The notes below the pieces were generated by a model. That model was not told the origin of the DNA. It saw only the letters and a list, made by a program, of their open reading frames with translations, and searched no databases. DNA of 26,942 bases from an uncultured Acetatifactor sp. (lineage in GTDB: Bacteria; Bacillota; Clostridia; Lachnospirales; Lachnospiraceae): contig CAJUTJ010000157.1 of the NCBI GenBank assembly GCA_910589655.1, forward strand, positions 1 through 26,942, given 5' to 3'. A program made the translations under genes and the position numbers. Of this stretch, positions 15,804-24,599 are shown one piece after another (within the stretch, counting starts at the first letter, position 1; every line of letters begins with the position of its first letter).

Positions 15804-16484
15804 ATGATTGAAGTAATTTGTGATGGCGGAAAGTTTTATGCTAAGGGAACTTTTTCTTTGGGAATTGCGGGTGTTTATGAAAATAAGGACTTTAACAATG
15901 GCAATATTGAAATTCGTGACACATTGTATTCTATTTTGGAGGAAATAAAAAGAGAAGATTCCTTTAGATATCAGCCTCTATTTCCATACTTAAAAGGAAA
16001 AGAGGAAGACGGCGCAGCGATTGCCCAAGGACTTGCAGATTATTACAACCGGAAGGAAATAGAAGCACAGGAAAACATAAAACAGATAAATGACTGCATA
16101 TTGTGTAATTTGTTTGAAGATTTGGAGGCTTGCGGATATCCTTTTTGGGAGATTGAAGAGGCTATATTACCAGAAAGCTTAGACGGGCGGGACATAGATT
16201 CCATTTATGATACGGAGGAGAGTGTATACGAATGGGCGGACGAGTTTCATAAGAAGCCCAATAATGGAACAATATCCAAAACGGATGTAGAGGGAAAACT
16301 TAGGAAAATGTTCCCTATGTTCAATTTTGACGGTTTATATCAATCCATTATTTCCGAATCTATTGTTTTTGACGGAAGATTTATAGCATTTCAATTTTCA
16401 GATGGCTGGGGAGAAGAATTGTTTTGTAGTGCATATGACCGCTTTGACGAAAATTTTACCTCTTGTGAGTGGCATAATCACTGA
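15804..16484 (+). CDS. Hypothetical protein, 226 residues
   Basis: ATG 15804 with a GGAGAGGG site upstream is preferred over the TTG at 15792, which overlaps that site. I do not recognise the family. There is no signal peptide or membrane helix. The protein is acidic and aromatic-rich; residues about 75-90 and 105-150 look helical. The last 60 residues (from MFPMFNFDGLYQ) look like an alpha/beta domain ending in DRFDENFTSCEWHNH. AT content is higher than in the flanking enzyme genes, consistent with an accessory gene. It stands alone between a hairpin cluster and the Hsp90-like operon. Confidence 0.7.
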   Translation: MIEVICDGGKFYAKGTFSLGIAGVYENKDFNNGNIEIRDTLYSILEEIKREDSFRYQPLFPYLKGKEEDGAAIAQGLADYYNRKEIEAQENIKQINDCILCNLFEDLEACGYPFWEIEEAILPESLDGRDIDSIYDTEESVYEWADEFHKKPNNGTISKTDVEGKLRKMFPMFNFDGLYQSIISESIVFDGRFIAFQFSDGWGEELFCSAYDRFDENFTSCEWHNH

Positions 16485-16656
16485 AAGAGGAACTATTGGT
16501 GATATAAAATATCGTCAAATGCTGCTTTATGTGTGTAAAAGAAATTCCATGCACACAAAATGCGAAAGAATGCGTTTGGCATCCATGCCACATGTCTCGC
16601 AAAATCGCTTGGGGATGCGATTTTGACTTCGGAGGAGGGGTGATAGTTAAGTACAA
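16485..16656. other. Intergenic stretch with two hairpins
   Basis: GGCAT/ATGCC form a small hairpin at 16578-16589. CAAAATCGC at 16600-16608 pairs perfectly with GCGATTTTG at 16617-16625; its TTTT lies within the stem, so it may be a weak terminator for the preceding gene. GGAGGAGGGG at 16631-16640 looks like a strong ribosome site, but it precedes no start codon that opens a useful frame. Confidence 0.4.
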
Positions 16657-16684
16657 TTGTAGAGGAAAAGTGTTTTGCTATAAT
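16657..16684 (+). promoter_or_regulatory. Promoter for the Hsp90-like operon
   Basis: A perfect TATAAT at 16679-16684 with TTGTAG at 16657-16662 (16-base spacer) lies 87 bases before the ATG at 16771. No CIRCE-like inverted repeat of the HrcA heat-shock regulator is seen nearby. Confidence 0.55.
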
Positions 16685-16770
16685 ATGAAATACAATCATT
16701 TACTGTTGCAGCATATATGCAGAGTATATAGTTGGCAGACAGATCATTGTGGGCATGGGAGAGAGCAGAA

Positions 16771-18543
16771 ATGGGGAAATATCAGTTTAAGGTAGATTTG
16801 AAAGGAATTATCCGCCTTTTGAGCGACAATTTGTATTCCAGCGAGCAGGTGTTTTTAAGGGAGCTTTTACAGAATTCCGCAGATGCCGTTTCGGCAAGGA
16901 AAAAAGCGGATCAAACCTTTCAGGAGGGAAAAATCAGGGTAACTTACCGGAAGGAACAGGAGGGTGCACTGCTCACTTTCCAAGACAACGGAATCGGGCT
17001 GGATGAGGAGGAAATCCATACCTTTCTCTCGGTAATCGGACAATCCTCAAAACGGGGAGAGGAAACCAGAGGCAGTTATATCGGCCAATTTGGCATCGGA
17101 CTGCTTTCCTGCTTTCTGGTGGCCGGAGAAATCAAGGTGATTACCCGCTCCGTCCGGGAGGAAAAGGGTTATCAGTGGGTGGGGAAAAATGACGGTTCCT
17201 ACGCCGTTACGACTCTGAGGAAGACTGTGGATGCAGGAACACAGGTACAGCTCCTTCTGAAAGGCAGCAAGTATGAAACGTTTACCGAGCAGGAAATTAT
17301 AAGATGTTTGTCGGAATACGGCTTTTTGCTGACCATACCGATTACCTTTGACGGAGAGGAAGAACAGCGCATTATTAACGGCAATTTTATTCCGTGGAGG
17401 CAGAGCTTTTGCATGTCGGAAGATATGCTGACATTCGGGGAGCAGCTTTTCGGGGAAAAGTTTTTTGACGTGGTTCCCCTGACGGGGGATGGGATAAAGG
17501 GCTATGCGTATATTTCTACAAGGCAGACCAGTGTCAATATAGCGAATCGTCATAAAATTTTTTTGAAGAATATGTTTGTGACGGAGGACGGCAAGGATAT
17601 TATTCCCAAGTGGGCCTTTTTCACAAGGTGCATTATTGATGCGGACGACCTGACTCCAAATGCTTCCAGAGAAGGCTTTACACGGGATGAGAAATTGATG
17701 AAGGTGAGAAACTGGATAGAAAAATGTATTTTTGACTATTTTGTTTCTCTGTCCCAGTATAATGTCAGAATGTTAAAAAAGTTGCTGCGCGTACATAATG
17801 TTGCCATCAAATCGCTGGCGGTGGAAAACGAACAGATTTTCAAACTGTTTTTCCCGTTTTTGACTTTTCCCACTAACGGCGGGGTACTGACAGGCTTTCA
17901 GCTTGTGGAGGCTTCGAAAAAACATCCGGTTTTCTATTGCGTGGATGTGGATGACTTCAGGCGCATATGCCCGCTTCTGGAAGGAACGGAAAGCCTGCTG
18001 GTAAACGGAGGATACATTTATGATGCCAATATATTACAGAAGCTGCAAAAGTATTATAAGAATGTGAGAATAGAAGTATTTACGGAAAGCTCTTATGACA
18101 CACTGCTGGAAGCTCCCTCAAAGGAGTTGGCGGCCGGTCTGGCAGTCTTTTTGGAGAGAGCGCAGGAAACACTGGGAACGCTGCGCTGTCAAATCTTATT
18201 GAAAAAATTTTCTCCGGCGGAGCTTCAGGCATTGTATATTCCGGAGAGCGATGCGCTTTTGGATGAAACCATGGATGAGGGGAGCTTTTCCGGATTTTTC
18301 GAAAGCTTTGATTTTGGGGAGGAGATTCAGGGAGATACGGATAAACTCTACTTGAACGGCAGCAATCGTTTTATTAAGAGTCTGAGACAGGTGGAAGACG
18401 GACGGTTGACCGCCGCCCTTGCCAAGGTTATCTATTCGCAGGCGCTTTTGGCAGGGCATTACACGCTAAACGCGGAACAGTCCCGGATAATGAACGAGGG
18501 GCTGCAGGAGCTTATGGAATATGCTTTGCGCAAGGGGATTTAA
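16771..18543 (+). CDS. Hsp90-family (HtpG-like) molecular chaperone ATPase
   Basis: This 590-residue protein carries the GHKL ATP-binding N-terminal domain of Hsp90. The N-box is ELLQNSADAV (31-40, with E31 and N35). DNGIG is at 72-76 with its adenine-contacting Asp, and GQFGIGLLSCFLV starts at G105. The middle domain keeps LTPNASREGF (294-303), where R300 matches the catalytic arginine of Hsp90 proteins. Canonical HtpG has about 620-630 residues; the C-terminal part here is shorter and diverged. Start at ATG 16771; a TTG frame begins at 16732 but adds residues not seen in the family. It likely acts as a cytosolic ATP-driven chaperone. The co-oriented helical-repeat gene that follows may encode a partner. 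Confidence 0.9.
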   Translation: MGKYQFKVDLKGIIRLLSDNLYSSEQVFLRELLQNSADAVSARKKADQTFQEGKIRVTYRKEQEGALLTFQDNGIGLDEEEIHTFLSVIGQSSKRGEETRGSYIGQFGIGLLSCFLVAGEIKVITRSVREEKGYQWVGKNDGSYAVTTLRKTVDAGTQVQLLLKGSKYETFTEQEIIRCLSEYGFLLTIPITFDGEEEQRIINGNFIPWRQSFCMSEDMLTFGEQLFGEKFFDVVPLTGDGIKGYAYISTRQTSVNIANRHKIFLKNMFVTEDGKDIIPKWAFFTRCIIDADDLTPNASREGFTRDEKLMKVRNWIEKCIFDYFVSLSQYNVRMLKKLLRVHNVAIKSLAVENEQIFKLFFPFLTFPTNGGVLTGFQLVEASKKHPVFYCVDVDDFRRICPLLEGTESLLVNGGYIYDANILQKLQKYYKNVRIEVFTESSYDTLLEAPSKELAAGLAVFLERAQETLGTLRCQILLKKFSPAELQALYIPESDALLDETMDEGSFSGFFESFDFGEEIQGDTDKLYLNGSNRFIKSLRQVEDGRLTAALAKVIYSQALLAGHYTLNAEQSRIMNEGLQELMEYALRKGI

Positions 18544-18699
18544 GGGGAAAAGCTTTTTGCAACGGAGCGAAAAAACGGAAACGAATCCAACGATAACGAT
18601 GCAGACGGAAATTCATTCTGCGTCCTTTGGTTGAAAATGAATGATGCAGCACACTGGATTAGGAGAGTTTCGGGATCGAATGAAGAGAGGGCGGATTGT

Positions 18700-19938
18700 A
18701 TGGGAACAAGTATGTTTGATAGAATAAAGCTTGCTGAGATCAGTAACAGTGATCTGGCCAATGCGGTGAGAAAAGCGAAGCAGTTGACATCCGGCAGTTA
18801 TTCGGACTATGAGAGGAATGAAAAAACGCTGTCCCGGCTGCTTTCAAAGATTATGGAGCTGAGCCGGAAGGAGGGAGAGTGGTATCTTTATTTCAATGCC
18901 CTTTACTTTCGGTTTTATCTGGCATACCGTGCCGATGACGATAAAGCTATTATTAAGTATGCGGAGGTATATTATAGGGACAGTGCATTATACATGGACA
19001 AGGAACTGCCAAATTATCCGAACACGGATATGGCGAGATTCAATGCTTGGATTTGCGGGTATATATTGGGCGTTTATGAAAATTACAGTGAGATTGACGA
19101 TGCCAAGATGGACAGTTTTATGAAACGGTATGAGGAAGTGGCATTAAAGTATGGTCAGACTTATTCGTTTTATCAGGATGAGATGGAGTTGGCGGCTTTA
19201 TACAGGGATGAGGCTATGATGGAGCATGGCAGGAAAAACTTCGAGAAGTATGAGAATGAGATAGAAAGCTGCTATATCTGCGGCCATATTCAGTATTTTA
19301 CATATTATATTATGAAAGACAAACTGGAGAAAGCGGAAGAGCTGCTGCTGGATTATATCAACCGGAATATACCAAAGAAACATTTGTGGTGCTACAAATA
19401 CTGTGAAAGAGCAGAGACGCAGAGTCTTTATGCCCAGATACTCCGGGATGCCAGAAAATTGGGAAAGCCTGATATATTCCGCTATTTTTATGAAAAATAT
19501 TGGCTTTCACAGCCCGGAGACTGTCAGAGAGGGACGAAGGAGGATTGGTACTATAATTTATCCATATATCTCTCTGCCATTGCCGGAAATTTTGACGCGT
19601 TGGAAGCGGATTGCGCAGAGGCACAGGAAGACATTGACAATATGTCAACCTATTCTACCGTCAGCAGGATTAATACAGGATTGGAATGGTACTGTTATTT
19701 TGTGCTGTTGGATAAAAGCGGCTGCCGTGAAGTCCATATCCGACTGCCGGAATCGGACGGGGAACAGGAGCAGGGCGGAAGCTGTGCATCCCTTGCCGTC
19801 AGCCGTTATATGGAACGCATAGCGGACGAGAACGGAAGGAAGTTCTCACAGGCAAGAGCAAAGTATGACTATACGTTTACCAAAGAAGCTTTCTTACAAT
19901 GTGCCGGGCTGGCGGAGGAGGAACCGCAAGCAAAATAA
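18700..19938 (+). CDS. Helical TPR-like protein, Hsp90 operon partner of unknown function
   Basis: ATG 18700 follows a GAGAGGG site and gives 412 residues starting MGTSMFDRIKLAEI. An earlier frame from 18631 lacks a ribosome site. No enzyme motif is recognised. The sequence is helical throughout, with tyrosine-rich alternating pairs such as WYLYFNALYFRFYLAYRADD and EEVALKYGQTYSFYQDEMEL. KLEKAEELLLDYI also fits degenerate TPR or SEL1-like helix pairs. No signal or membrane segment is seen. It lies 156 bases after the Hsp90-like gene on the same strand, with no terminator between, and the pair ends at a shared terminator. TPR proteins are well-known Hsp90 co-chaperones in eukaryotes, so a co-chaperone role is an attractive but unproven inference. 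Confidence 0.75.
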   Translation: MGTSMFDRIKLAEISNSDLANAVRKAKQLTSGSYSDYERNEKTLSRLLSKIMELSRKEGEWYLYFNALYFRFYLAYRADDDKAIIKYAEVYYRDSALYMDKELPNYPNTDMARFNAWICGYILGVYENYSEIDDAKMDSFMKRYEEVALKYGQTYSFYQDEMELAALYRDEAMMEHGRKNFEKYENEIESCYICGHIQYFTYYIMKDKLEKAEELLLDYINRNIPKKHLWCYKYCERAETQSLYAQILRDARKLGKPDIFRYFYEKYWLSQPGDCQRGTKEDWYYNLSIYLSAIAGNFDALEADCAEAQEDIDNMSTYSTVSRINTGLEWYCYFVLLDKSGCREVHIRLPESDGEQEQGGSCASLAVSRYMERIADENGRKFSQARAKYDYTFTKEAFLQCAGLAEEEPQAK

Positions 19939-19947
19939 ACAAAAAGA

Positions 19948-19983
19948 GGACATGCGGAACGAGGTGTTCCGTATGTCCCTTTT
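19948..19983. terminator. Bidirectional terminator between convergent genes
   Basis: A 13-bp stem (GGACATGCGGAAC at 19948-19960 with GTTCCGTATGTCC at 19966-19978, one G-T pair) has a 5-base loop. T residues follow on the plus strand, and A residues precede it, giving a T-run on minus. It lies 10 bases after the TPR-like gene and 26 bases beyond the stop of the minus-strand activase, so it serves both. Confidence 0.88.
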
Positions 19984-20009
19984 AAATGATATTTCCAAAT
20001 ACGGCTCTT

Positions 20010-23000
20010 CTATTTCATTGCACTCTGAGCCGTGGACAGCATCAGCTTAATGCGGTTCAGCTGGTTTACCTCGCTGGCTCCGGGATCGTAGTCGATGGCC
20101 ACGATATTGGATTCCGGATATGCTTTCCTCAAGGCTTTGATTACACCCTTTCCTACCACATGGTTGGGCAGGCAGCCGAAGGGCTGTGTGCAGACGATGT
20201 TGGGCACGTTATCATGTATCAGCTCCACCATCTCACCGGTGAGGAACCAGCCTTCGCCGGTCTGGTTGCCGATGGATACAATGGGTTCCGCGAACTTTAC
20301 GATTTCCCGGATCGGAGTGGGGGGCGTAAAATGTCTGCTGGCCTTAAATTCTTTTACGGCGGTGCCTCTTAAAAGGTGCTCGATGGCCCAGATTCCCAGA
20401 GAGGAAAGTCTTGCGGCCTTTTTGCTGGTGCCTAAATATTCGGCTTTATAAATCTGATTGTAGAAGCAGTACAGCATAAAGTCGATGAGATCCGGCACTA
20501 CTGCTTCCGCGCCTTCCGCCTCCAGCAGCTCTACCAAATGATTGTTGCCGGCAGGAGAGAATTTTACCAATATCTCACCTACCACACCCACTCTGGGTTT
20601 TTTGATATCGTTCAGCTCTATTTGGTCAAAGTCCCGTATGATTTTCCGGCACAGCTTCTTAAATTTCCCGAAACGAATGTGCTTTGCGGACACAAACTCC
20701 CGAACCGTTTTCAGCCATTTTTGGTGCATGGCGTCTACGCTGCCGGCTGCCTTTTCGTAAGGGCGCATACGATAGACACAGCGCATAAAGATATCGCCGA
20801 ACTCCGCAGCCACGGCGGCGCGTATCAGCAGATCCGCATTTAAATGGAAGCCCGGATTGCTTTCGATACCGGCCAGATTCAGCGAGATCACGGGTATCTG
20901 CGCCATATCAGCCTTTTGCAGGGCGCGGCGGATAAAGCCTACATAATTGGTGGCACGGCACCCGCCTCCCGTCTGGGTCATAATTATGGCGGTTTTGTTT
21001 AAATCATATTTTCCGGAGAGTAAAGCTTCCATAATCTGTCCCACCACCAGTAAGGAAGGGTAGCAGGCATCGTTGTTTACATATTTTAATCCCATATCCA
21101 CGGAATGCTTATTGTCATTATCCAGCACTACGAAATGATAGCCGCAGGCATTGAAGGCAGGTTCCATGATTTCAAAATGGATGGGTGACATCTGGGGGCA
21201 GATAATGGTGTAGTCCTTGCGCATTTCTTCCGTAAATGCGACTTTTTCAATGGCGGAAGACTGCAAGGTGCGCTGTTTATGCATTTTTTCCCGGACCTTA
21301 ATGGCGGACAGCAGAGAGCGCACGCGTATTCTGGCCGCTCCCAGATTATTAACCTCATCAATTTTTAAACAAGTATAAATTTTATCGGATCCGGACAAAA
21401 TATCATTGACCTGATCGGTGGTAACGGCGTCCAGCCCGCATCCGAAGGAATTCAGCTGGATCAGATCCAAATTGTCTACCGTCTTCACATAGCTTGCGGC
21501 AGCGTAGAGACGGGAGTGGTACATCCACTGGTCGGATACGATCAAGGGTCTTTCAGGGTGTCCCAAATGGGAGACGGAATCCTCCGTCAGCACGGCCATA
21601 TCGAAGGAAGTAATGAGCTCGGGGATACCATGATTGATTTCCGGATCCACATGGTAGGGGCGGCCGGCGAGGACAATGCCCCGTTTTCCCGTTTTCTTTA
21701 AATAGGCCAGCACTTCCTCGCCCTTTTTCTGCATATCTCTGCGTGTGTTGTCAAGCTCCGCCCAACCCGCTGAGACGGCATCCTTCACTTCATTGGCGGG
21801 AAGCTCCGTAAATTCCCGTAATAAGGCGTCGGTGACGGTGTGGATATCCCGGAAGGACATAAAAGGATTGCGCAGCAGCATCTGCCCGTCGGTGATTGCC
21901 TCCACGTTATTTTTAATATTTTCGGAATAGGAAGTGACAATGGGGCAGTTATAATGGTTGTTGGCGCCTTCCACCTCGTCCCTCTCATAAAACAGGGCGG
22001 GATAAAAGATAAAGTCCACCCCTTGGTTGATGAGCCATGACACATGACCGTGAGCCAGTTTCGCAGGATAACACTCGGATTCACTGGGAATGGACTCAAT
22101 GCCCAGCTCGTAAATCTTGCGGTTGGAGCTGGGGGAAAGGATAACCCGGTAGCCCAGCTTGGTAAAAAAGGTATGCCAGAAGGGATAATTCTCATACATA
22201 TTCAGCACTCTGGGAATCCCCACGGTGCCTCTGGGCGCCTGATCGGCTTCCAGAGACGGATAGGAGAAGAGTCTCTTTAATTTGTATTCGAATAAATTGG
22301 GCACATTGTTTGCGTTTTTCTGGCCGCCGATGCCCCTTTCACAGCGGTTTCCGGAGATGAAGGTACGGCCTCCGGAGAATTTGTTCACGGTAAGACGGCA
22401 GCTGTTGGTACAGCCTCTGCACTTGGACATACTGGTTTCATATTTTAAGTCGCAAAGCTTCCGGTAGGAGAGCATGGAAGTCTTGTAGCCTGCTTCATAG
22501 CGTTCTCTTGCAATCAGCGCGGCGCCGAAGGCACCCATAATGCCTGCGATATCCGGCCGGACGGCTTCACAATCCGCAATTTTTTCAAAGCTTCTGAGAA
22601 CGGCATCATTGTAAAAGGTGCCGCCCTGTACTACGATATTTCTGCCGAGCTCGGAAGCGTCGGAGACCTTGATGACTTTAAACAAGGCATTTTTAATTAC
22701 GGAGTAGGCAAGTCCCGCAGAGATATCCGCAACACTGGCGCCCTCCTTCTGAGCCTGTTTCACCTTGGAATTCATAAATACGGTACAGCGGGTGCCAAGG
22801 TCGATGGGATGTTCCGCAAAGAGCGCCGCCTGTGCAAAATCTTCCACACTGTAATTTAAGGACTTGGCAAAGGTTTCGATAAAGGAGCCGCAGCCGGAAG
22901 AACATGCCTCATTTAACTGTACGCTGTCCACGGTACGGTTTTTGATTTTGATGCATTTCATATCCTGTCCGCCGATATCCAGAATACAGTCCACTTCCGG

Positions 23001-24245
23001 ATTGAAGAAAGCGGCGGCATAATAATGAGCCACTGTCTCCACCTCGCCGTCATCCAATAGGAAAGCGGCTTTCATCAGAGCTTCCCCATAGCCCGTGGAG
23101 CAGGAGCGCACAATGTGTACGTCCTCGGGCAGCCGTTCATAAATTTCTTTTAACGAACGGATGGCGGTTTTTAAGGGACTGCCGTCATTGCCGCTGTAAA
23201 AGGAATAGAGCAGGGAACCGTCCTCGCCTACCAAGGCAATCTTGGTAGTGGTGGATCCCGCATCAATACCCAGAAAAGCATTGCCCTTGTATTCCGAGAG
23301 GGAAAAAGTGCCCACATGGTGTCTGCCGTGGCGCTGTCGGAAAGTATCGTAGGCGGCTTTGTCCGTAAACAGCGGCTCCATGCGCTCCACTTCAAATTCC
23401 ATTTTAATATCGGAGGAAAGCTTTTTTACCATTTCCTCCATGGTGTAAGTGATGTCTTCCTTTGCGTTCAGAGCGGAACCGATAGCCGCAAAGAGATGGG
23501 AGTTATCGGTGTCGATAATATGCTCTTTGTCCAGCTTCAAGGTTCGGATGAAAGCCTCCTTCAGCTCGGATAAAAAGTGCAAAGGACCTCCTAAAAAGGC
23601 TACGTGGCCCCGGATGGGCTTGCCGCAGGCCAGCCCGGAGATGGTCTGATTGACCACAGCCTGAAAAATGGATGCGGACAAATCCTCTTTGGTGGCGCCC
23701 TCGTTGATCAGAGGCTGGATATCCGTCTTTGCGAACACACCGCACCGGGCGGCAATGGCATAGAGGGATTGATAACTTTTGGCATATTCGTTCAGACCGG
23801 AGGCATCCGTCTGCAGCAAGGATGCCATTTGGTCGATAAAGGAGCCCGTACCGCCGGCACAGATTCCGTTCATTCTTTGCTCTACGTTGCCGCCTTCAAA
23901 ATAAATGATTTTGGCATCCTCGCCCCCCAGTTCTATGGCCACATCGGTTTTGGGTGCCAATTCCTTTAAAGAAGAGGCTACGGCGATGACTTCCTGAGTG
24001 AAGGGTACGCCCAAATGGTTGGCCAATGTGAGTCCGCCGGATCCGGTAATCATAGGGTGTAAGGACAGACTGCCCAGCTCCCTGTAAGCTTTATATAGCA
24101 GAGAGGAAAGGGTTTCCCGTATGTTGGCATAGTGCCTTTCATAGTCGGAAAACAGGATATTATGATCCTCGTCCAGAATTGCGACTTTTACGGTGGTGGA
24201 TCCGATATCAATACCGAGAGCCGCAGTTTTGTTTATGTTTTCCAT
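20010..24245 (-). CDS. Acyl-CoA dehydratase activase fusion, 2-hydroxyacyl-CoA dehydratase-related
   Basis: This 1411-residue protein has two BadF/HgdC-type ASKHA ATPase domains. The first begins GIDIGSTTVK (11-20) and holds NGICAGGTGSF with C129. The second begins GIDAGSTTTK (326-335) and holds NEACSSGCGSF with C448 and C452. These cysteines match the ones that hold the [4Fe-4S] cluster in HgdC activators. A CRGCTNSC cluster (C609, C612, C616) follows, then a DUF2229-like domain and an HgdB-like C-terminal half (CYPSLLVVGQ and related motifs). Known HgdC proteins use ATP to push an electron into the dehydratase. This long single-chain form, widespread in anaerobes, probably also handles a CoA or related substrate, which is unknown. 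ATG 24245 has AGGAAGG upstream and sits after a perfect promoter; longer frames to 24434 read through that promoter and a repeat. No separate dehydratase subunits are nearby. Confidence 0.92.
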   Translation of the reverse strand: MENINKTAALGIDIGSTTVKVAILDEDHNILFSDYERHYANIRETLSSLLYKAYRELGSLSLHPMITGSGGLTLANHLGVPFTQEVIAVASSLKELAPKTDVAIELGGEDAKIIYFEGGNVEQRMNGICAGGTGSFIDQMASLLQTDASGLNEYAKSYQSLYAIAARCGVFAKTDIQPLINEGATKEDLSASIFQAVVNQTISGLACGKPIRGHVAFLGGPLHFLSELKEAFIRTLKLDKEHIIDTDNSHLFAAIGSALNAKEDITYTMEEMVKKLSSDIKMEFEVERMEPLFTDKAAYDTFRQRHGRHHVGTFSLSEYKGNAFLGIDAGSTTTKIALVGEDGSLLYSFYSGNDGSPLKTAIRSLKEIYERLPEDVHIVRSCSTGYGEALMKAAFLLDDGEVETVAHYYAAAFFNPEVDCILDIGGQDMKCIKIKNRTVDSVQLNEACSSGCGSFIETFAKSLNYSVEDFAQAALFAEHPIDLGTRCTVFMNSKVKQAQKEGASVADISAGLAYSVIKNALFKVIKVSDASELGRNIVVQGGTFYNDAVLRSFEKIADCEAVRPDIAGIMGAFGAALIARERYEAGYKTSMLSYRKLCDLKYETSMSKCRGCTNSCRLTVNKFSGGRTFISGNRCERGIGGQKNANNVPNLFEYKLKRLFSYPSLEADQAPRGTVGIPRVLNMYENYPFWHTFFTKLGYRVILSPSSNRKIYELGIESIPSESECYPAKLAHGHVSWLINQGVDFIFYPALFYERDEVEGANNHYNCPIVTSYSENIKNNVEAITDGQMLLRNPFMSFRDIHTVTDALLREFTELPANEVKDAVSAGWAELDNTRRDMQKKGEEVLAYLKKTGKRGIVLAGRPYHVDPEINHGIPELITSFDMAVLTEDSVSHLGHPERPLIVSDQWMYHSRLYAAASYVKTVDNLDLIQLNSFGCGLDAVTTDQVNDILSGSDKIYTCLKIDEVNNLGAARIRVRSLLSAIKVREKMHKQRTLQSSAIEKVAFTEEMRKDYTIICPQMSPIHFEIMEPAFNACGYHFVVLDNDNKHSVDMGLKYVNNDACYPSLLVVGQIMEALLSGKYDLNKTAIIMTQTGGGCRATNYVGFIRRALQKADMAQIPVISLNLAGIESNPGFHLNADLLIRAAVAAEFGDIFMRCVYRMRPYEKAAGSVDAMHQKWLKTVREFVSAKHIRFGKFKKLCRKIIRDFDQIELNDIKKPRVGVVGEILVKFSPAGNNHLVELLEAEGAEAVVPDLIDFMLYCFYNQIYKAEYLGTSKKAARLSSLGIWAIEHLLRGTAVKEFKASRHFTPPTPIREIVKFAEPIVSIGNQTGEGWFLTGEMVELIHDNVPNIVCTQPFGCLPNHVVGKGVIKALRKAYPESNIVAIDYDPGASEVNQLNRIKLMLSTAQSAMK

Positions 24246-24306
24246 GAAAATCTTCCTTCCTAAATTATTTGTGCAAATATTTGTGTAAAGTTTGACATAC
24301 TCTGAC

Positions 24307-24335
24307 ATTATAGTACACATATTTTTAAATTGCAA
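24307..24335 (-). promoter_or_regulatory. Activase promoter with possible operator repeats
   Basis: On the minus strand TTGCAA (24330-24335) and TATAAT (24307-24312) have an exact 17-base spacer. The start of transcription, near 24300, confirms the ATG at 24245. Two ATGTCA direct repeats (plus TGACAT at 24303-24308 and 24293-24298) lie 10 bases apart, one overlapping the -10. A regulator could read them on one face of the helix. Confidence 0.8.
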
Positions 24336-24367
24336 CGAGCAATACTTATGAAAAAAATGTAAAATAC

Positions 24368-24400
24368 GCAAAACAGCGGTTTCGCGCACGGCTGTCCAAG
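24368..24400. repeat. Dispersed 33-bp repeat, copy 2
   Basis: This is the same orientation and 30 of 33 identities to 13546-13578. The three differences are single substitutions with no gap. It lies in the divergent intergenic region between the activase and the rhomboid-like gene, upstream of both promoters. Confidence 0.65.
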
Positions 24401-24446
24401 TGATGATTTTAATCCCTTTGGTTTGAGCACGCAAAAAGCGGGTGAA

Positions 24447-24474
24447 AACGCCTTACGTGGCGTGGGATTGAAAA
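24447..24474 (+). repeat. Single sequence resembling a type I-C CRISPR repeat
   Basis: ACGCC and GGCGT (24448-24452/24459-24463) form a 5-bp hairpin with loop TTACGT, followed by GGGATTGAAAA. Type I-C repeats have a similar hairpin then GTGGATTGAAA. Only one copy is present and no spacers or cas genes are seen. The end of this sequence overlaps the -35 element of the next gene, so the match is probably chance. Confidence 0.18.
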
Positions 24475-24497
24475 GCAATATGTGATTTTTCTATAAA
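24468..24497 (+). promoter_or_regulatory. Promoter for the rhomboid-like gene
   Basis: TTGAAA at 24468-24473 and TATAAA at 24492-24497 are separated by 18 bases. It leads to a leader of about 95 bases before ATG 24600. No terminator is seen between the three following plus-strand genes, so it may drive all of them. Confidence 0.55.
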
Positions 24498-24599
24498 CTT
24501 GGAAATGGTTGGTTGCCTTATGGAAACGGTAATGTTAAAATGTATTCATATGCTTTTTTGAAAATGACTGCCCCGGCGGGTGAAAGGAACGGACATTAT

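Noticed and set aside
17047..17553. 168-residue minus-strand frame opposite the Hsp90-like gene
   Set aside because: It is antisense to conserved ATPase motifs and has no start signal.
24246..24434. 63-residue N-terminal extension of the activase
   Set aside because: It runs through the promoter and the 33-bp repeat. The conserved ATPase strand begins 10 residues after ATG 24245, which has a strong ribosome site.
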